Origin: Hofstenia miamia
Lineage: Eukaryota; Xenacoelomorpha; Acoela; Hofsteniidae
DNA length: 64,000 nt
Direction of reading: 5' to 3'
NCBI GenBank assembly: GCA_900660155.1
Contig: CABFPE010000499.1
Coordinates: 215,897 to 279,896, forward strand
The notes under the pieces were generated by a model. That model saw only the letters and a list, made by a program, of their open reading frames with translations. It searched no databases and was not told the DNA's origin. Positions 59,872 through 64,000 of the stretch are shown here, one piece after another. The number at the start of each line of letters is the position of its first letter. The stretch's first letter is position 1. The translations under genes and the position numbers were made by a program.

Positions 59872-60639
59872 AAATTTTCTCCAAACTTATTAGGAATCAT
59901 GAAGATTGTGAAGCATGGACAGGTCTATTGAGGATCATGCTCTGAACCAATGCGTCGGAGACTTCGGGCAACGCTACACCTCGATGGTACAGGACTTGCT
60001 CGTGGAATAAGAACGAAAATGAAAGACTCTGCTCTATCACGTGGTGCTTTCAAATTGAGCATAGCTTTGATAAACATGGAAAAGAACATTTAACTTAGTT
60101 TTATAAATATTTTGATGTTACCTACATTATATGTTCTTTCCCATATACTATAGACAATATTGATATATTATATAGAATTATGCTGTTAAACTATCAGTTC
60201 ATAACAGAATTATTTTTTCTGGATCCCCTTCTGAATAATGAGTAAATCTGCTCATGCAGAGTTGCAACATGTAGGCAGGGCCTTGCATCTTTCAGTTAGC
60301 CCAGCATGAACTTGTGCTTGTTTGACAATTACAAGCAAATCAGATTTTACTTTAAAATATCCTCTTTAATTTCAATGCATATGACATTACTTTCATGAAA
60401 ACAAATGTCTCTCTTAAACTTACAACATTATATACTTTTATATATATGTTATTTTGCATCTTGTTCTGCTAACTATTGTTCAAAATGTTCTGCATTGGTT
60501 TTCCCATGTATAACCAATATTGATTGTATATCTGAACATATTTCTAACTTGAAAGCAATAAGATGAAATAAAACTTCTCGAGCAGATATTGACAGGCTTT
60601 AGCCTGATCTTCTATCTTCGGCAGGTAGCAGGTTGCAAC
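59872..60639. other. No gene seen
   Basis: The stretch around 59930-60020 is G+C-richer and could be a relic, but no motif is recognisable. Confidence 0.4.
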
Positions 60640-60831
60640 TAGAGATGCACCGGAATCCGGTATCCGGTAAAATTTAACTTTTTAGAAGTGAAATTTTTGA
60701 GGAAAAGGCTATATTTTTCCATGATATGGAAGTGGTCATGCAACAAAACAAGTTGTTTTTCTGACATATCAGGACGTAGTCTACTTAATATTATATTAAA
60801 TTTACTATCCGGATCCCATCCTAGTTGCAAA
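60632..60831. mobile_element. hAT-type MITE, third family
   Basis: The element is 60640-60823 (184 bp). It starts TAGAGATGCACCGGAATCCG, and its other end read inward starts TAGGATGGGATCCGGATAG. It is flanked by GTTGCAAC and GTTGCAAA, an 8-bp duplication with one mismatch. The TAGAGATGCACCG start is typical of one large animal hAT group. The minus-strand open frame across it is internal MITE sequence. Confidence 0.7.
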
Positions 60832-62476
60832 CCTCTACTCATAGATATATTAATGGCTAAGAGTGCTAACAAAGAGCTAACATGAGTGCACCCACTGGTG
60901 GTTGTTATATATGTTCATATGAAAAATCGAGCCCTGATTAGTCCCAACCAGTCTACGTTAGGTTAGCCATGGTTAACGCTTTTACATTTCAATCGCAGTT
61001 TTTAATATAAATATAAATTTGTGGTAAATATATTTAAAACAACCGACTTTGTGAAAGAATAAAATTTCCACTGTTAAGTATCTGAAAATCACGAGTGAAT
61101 GCACCAAATGTATACCTAAACAATGTCTTAAATACAATCCATCATCTGAAAAACAAATACACTTGATTGAAAGTAAACATGTTGAACGTCAATTGCATTT
61201 GTTTGCTCTTAATTGTGGTGGTAAATGATGGAAGAAAAAGTCGTTTCCAAAGATTGTAATTTTGTAAAGAAGTTTGGCGCTTTTATTGTCTCCATTCTTT
61301 TTTCTATATTGGTTCTGAGCAAGACAAAAGCTGATGATTTCGAAATGCAAAATATAAGTGAAAGAAGAAAAAGTTTGCTAATGAAAAAAGAAGAGTCGGC
61401 ATTATAAAACAGATTCTCTTGTAAATATTTATTTGTAGCATTAAGTTCTCGATATTTGTATCATACTGTCAAAATATCAATAATATCGTAGAGAATACAG
61501 TAGAACAATTTTATACATCTAAACTTTCGTTGATTCCACATTTAGCTTGATTTTTTTCTATAGCCATCAAGCAAATACTAGATAATCAGATTTAGTGTAA
61601 CAAAATAAAAGCCAAAGTTATCAGCATTTTGTTATATTTTTGGAGTCACTAAATTTATGTTTGAAACGTCACTGCTTCAATTTCTGCGACAATTTACTGT
61701 TATAAAAATTCTGTTATGCGAAATTGCGAGGCTTCCCGTTGGTGTGTAGAATTTTGAAATAGTTGTGGACACAACATAATACTTTGGGTCGAACATAAAG
61801 ATCCACTGTCGCAAAATTTATAATTTTGCACTTAATCCAAAAATTGTTTGCATTGTGTTATGTCTTTTTTCTTTCTAGCTTACTAATCAAAAACGAGTTT
61901 ACATTTTATTTATATTTAGGTTATGTAGATAATGGAAGCATTAACTCAATATGGATGTTCATCCTACAATGTTCTTTAAAAATACTAGACTTAATAAGCT
62001 TTTTAAGATTTTGTTATACAATTATTTTCATAACCTTAGTATTTTAGATACAAATTTTAATTGTTATGAAAACAAATTTACAAATATATACATTCAACAG
62101 TTTACCAAAGTGCCGCTGGGTAATCATGGCTTGGCTGGGTTTGACGGCTTTAGTGACTAAAAACTGAATGTAGTTTGATGGCGTACATTTTCAAAGAAAT
62201 TCCACCCCAGGCAGAGTTTACGTATTTATTTCAGTGAGGATTTTGAACTACAGCAATGAATATGTAGGACTTTTAATTGAACGATGCAAGCTTTTAAATT
62301 TTTACAGTATTTTTGAAAATTCAAATTATTGCGCTAAGATCCTTACTAATATTATAAAATAATTTTCTTCAAAATTGCAAATTCCTATTACTGGTATCAT
62401 AAAAAATGTTTACAAGTAATGAAGCCTAAGTAAATGATATTTTGGCAGGCATCGATCAAGGTGAGGCATAATTCTA
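60832..62476. other. No firm gene
   Basis: A 60-codon plus-strand frame at 61225-61407 has one hydrophobic segment (FGAFIVSILFSILVLS) and a charged tail, but no other support. Otherwise A+T-rich. Confidence 0.4.
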
Positions 62477-62548
62477 ATGAAAATAGGATTCTGCGGGATC
62501 ACTCCATCCGAGAGGACTTACTATTCGCGGTCACATGGGATAGCGACC

Positions 62549-62671
62549 ATGAATTTCATAATATTTCTCATAATTTTTGAAATTTTAGTCAAAATAGAGG
62601 TTAATGCCGTGCGACCAATCGATCAGAATATTTCCTGGGACTGGAATGGGAAGGGACTTGTTCCAAACTGA
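62549..62671 (+). CDS. Possible tiny secreted peptide or first exon
   Basis: ATG at 62549 with a good context (GCGACCATG) opens 40 codons. The first 20 (MNFIIFLIIFEILVKIEVNA) look like a signal peptide; the rest includes RPIDQNISWDWNGKGLVPN before a stop. It could be a short secreted peptide or a leader exon whose donor is not obvious. There is no homologue that I recognise. Confidence 0.25.
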   Translation: MNFIIFLIIFEILVKIEVNAVRPIDQNISWDWNGKGLVPN

Positions 62672-64000
62672 GCAGGACAAAAAAAGATTGGGACAAACAA
62701 AATTCTGAACTCTGGTAGAACATGAATCAAAAGATAAAATAGAACCTATCAAATGTTGAGCTTTCATATACATATATATATATATATAGATAATAACTAA
62801 GCACCCAATGAGACGCCAATTGTGAGAACCACATTGATGATAACTTTGTAAAGGATAATGCAAAACATGTGAATGCAATAGAGACTCCTTTGAATATTTT
62901 CAATTAAATTTCTCATCAAATGGGCAAGATTTTGATAACAATCAAAGAAATACTTACATAGACGAAATTCTAGCAATACGTATCATTATCGTAATTTTCG
63001 TGATGAGTATTCCATATTTCAGAGAATGAATTATTGTGCGATGGACTTCTGCATATAAAACACCTGGATGCGACATGAATTCTCCTTAATACACAGTTGA
63101 GGCTGATGGTCGTTAATATTTACACTCTTTAATAGAAGTAACTACATAGTTCCTCAGTGACCAAAAAGAATTATGAAGACCTTCATTATATATATATATA
63201 TATATATATATATAGCACTTGGAAAAAACGCCTGAAGCAATTACAAGAATTTTTTCAAAATTTACTATTGTCAATATATTTCAATAAGCTATTCAGATTA
63301 TGTTCCCACAGCGTCAAATAGTTATTCAAAAGAGGAAGACAGATTCTCGTTTACTAAATGTTTATCGCGCCATACGATGCCATCTGAAAACGCAGCCTAG
63401 CTAGATGTTCTTGCAATAATAGAGGTGGTTTACATAAGCCAAGTTTAGTTCTAATGTGTCACTTACCTTTATTTTAAACAAATTGTTAAAAATAGCTTAT
63501 TTCGAATGTACCAATAAAAAACATATGTATTTAAATGCTGCAAAAATTGCTCTGATATATTTGATTTGGAATGCAGCAATCGTCATTTAATTGATGGTAT
63601 TTCGAAAACAATTTTCTAAAGTTATTTTCAAAGAATTTGATTGATGGGTTTTTTGTAAATAATTGGGTCAGGTAAAAGTATTCAGAGGAATTTCAGGAAA
63701 TTCAATGGTTGTTGAAGTAAAATGTACTTTAAAAATAATTTATAACATTGAGTTTTTAGTTTAATGTTAGTATTTCATACTGATCTTGAAAATTTGTTGT
63801 ATTTTTGCATAAATTGAAAAGATTTGAGAAAATGTCAATTATGTCTAAACTTGGTACACAGAATTTTGGCCTCCGGTTCATATATATTCTAGTAGTCTGT
63901 GCAAGATACAAAAATGATCACAGTTGCATTTGCAGAGCATATAACAACTTAACCAACGATGGTTATTTAATTTGCGTGTTTGCAAACAGGGCGCAAAACT
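62672..64000. other. No gene seen; TA microsatellites
   Basis: TA runs at about 62765-62790 and 63186-63214. No coding-like sequence was recognised. Confidence 0.45.

Noticed and set aside
60639-60872. 77-codon minus-strand ORF with protein-like composition
   Set aside because: It coincides with a hAT-type MITE bounded by an 8-bp target duplication.

Overview
The window is nuclear DNA from an invertebrate animal. It is strongly A+T-rich (about two thirds or more by eye), its genes carry short GT-AG introns, it uses the standard genetic code, and most of the rest is decayed transposable elements. The protein families (ELO fatty-acid elongase, PPT2-type thioesterase, fibrinogen-related lectin) are metazoan, but I cannot place the phylum from sequence alone.

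Layout. 0-2.1 kb: Penelope-like retroelement (PLE) debris arranged as an inverted pair, then a 768-bp terminal-inverted-repeat element. 2.9-4.9 kb: a ~1 kb tandem duplication. 5.2-7.6 kb: ELO elongase gene 1 (+, two exons). 8-15 kb: repeats, some coding-like minus-strand stretches, and a mariner-type transposon holding a nested hAT-type element. 16.1-19.3 kb: a PPT2-like thioesterase gene (+, three exons). 19.4-24.4 kb: sparse, with a decayed Tc1/mariner transposase on the minus strand. 24.5-27.0 kb: ELO elongase gene 2 (-, two exons), with a hAT-type MITE in its intron. 28.6-31.3 kb: PLE and LINE relics with a PIF/Harbinger MITE. 31.7-32.2 and 36.6-37.1 kb: two unidentified intronless ORFs on opposite strands. 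34-47 kb: LINE and PLE relics, dispersed repeats and microsatellites. 47.8-49.3 kb: a fibrinogen-related gene (+, two exons) whose intron holds ten identical 47-bp repeats. 50.6-56.25 kb: a nearly perfect 2.8-kb tandem duplication joined by a single N, followed shortly by a 1000-N gap. 58.2-59.9 kb: a shortened piggyBac element with a nested hAT-type element. 60-64 kb: nearly empty.

Function. The two ELO genes converge on PPT2. ELO enzymes lengthen acyl-CoAs at the ER and PPT2-type enzymes hydrolyse long-chain acyl thioesters in the lysosome, so all three act on fatty-acyl thioesters. Any functional link is inference. The fibrinogen-related protein is probably a secreted lectin-like factor and unrelated to the others.

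I found no previously undescribed multi-gene system. The most informative points are: clean nested transposon insertions with matching 8-bp target duplications; PLE tails with a hammerhead-like motif; different intron positions in the two ELO paralogues; a hairpin-forming minisatellite in a gene intron; and duplicated blocks whose joins coincide with single N characters, which suggests assembly artefacts.
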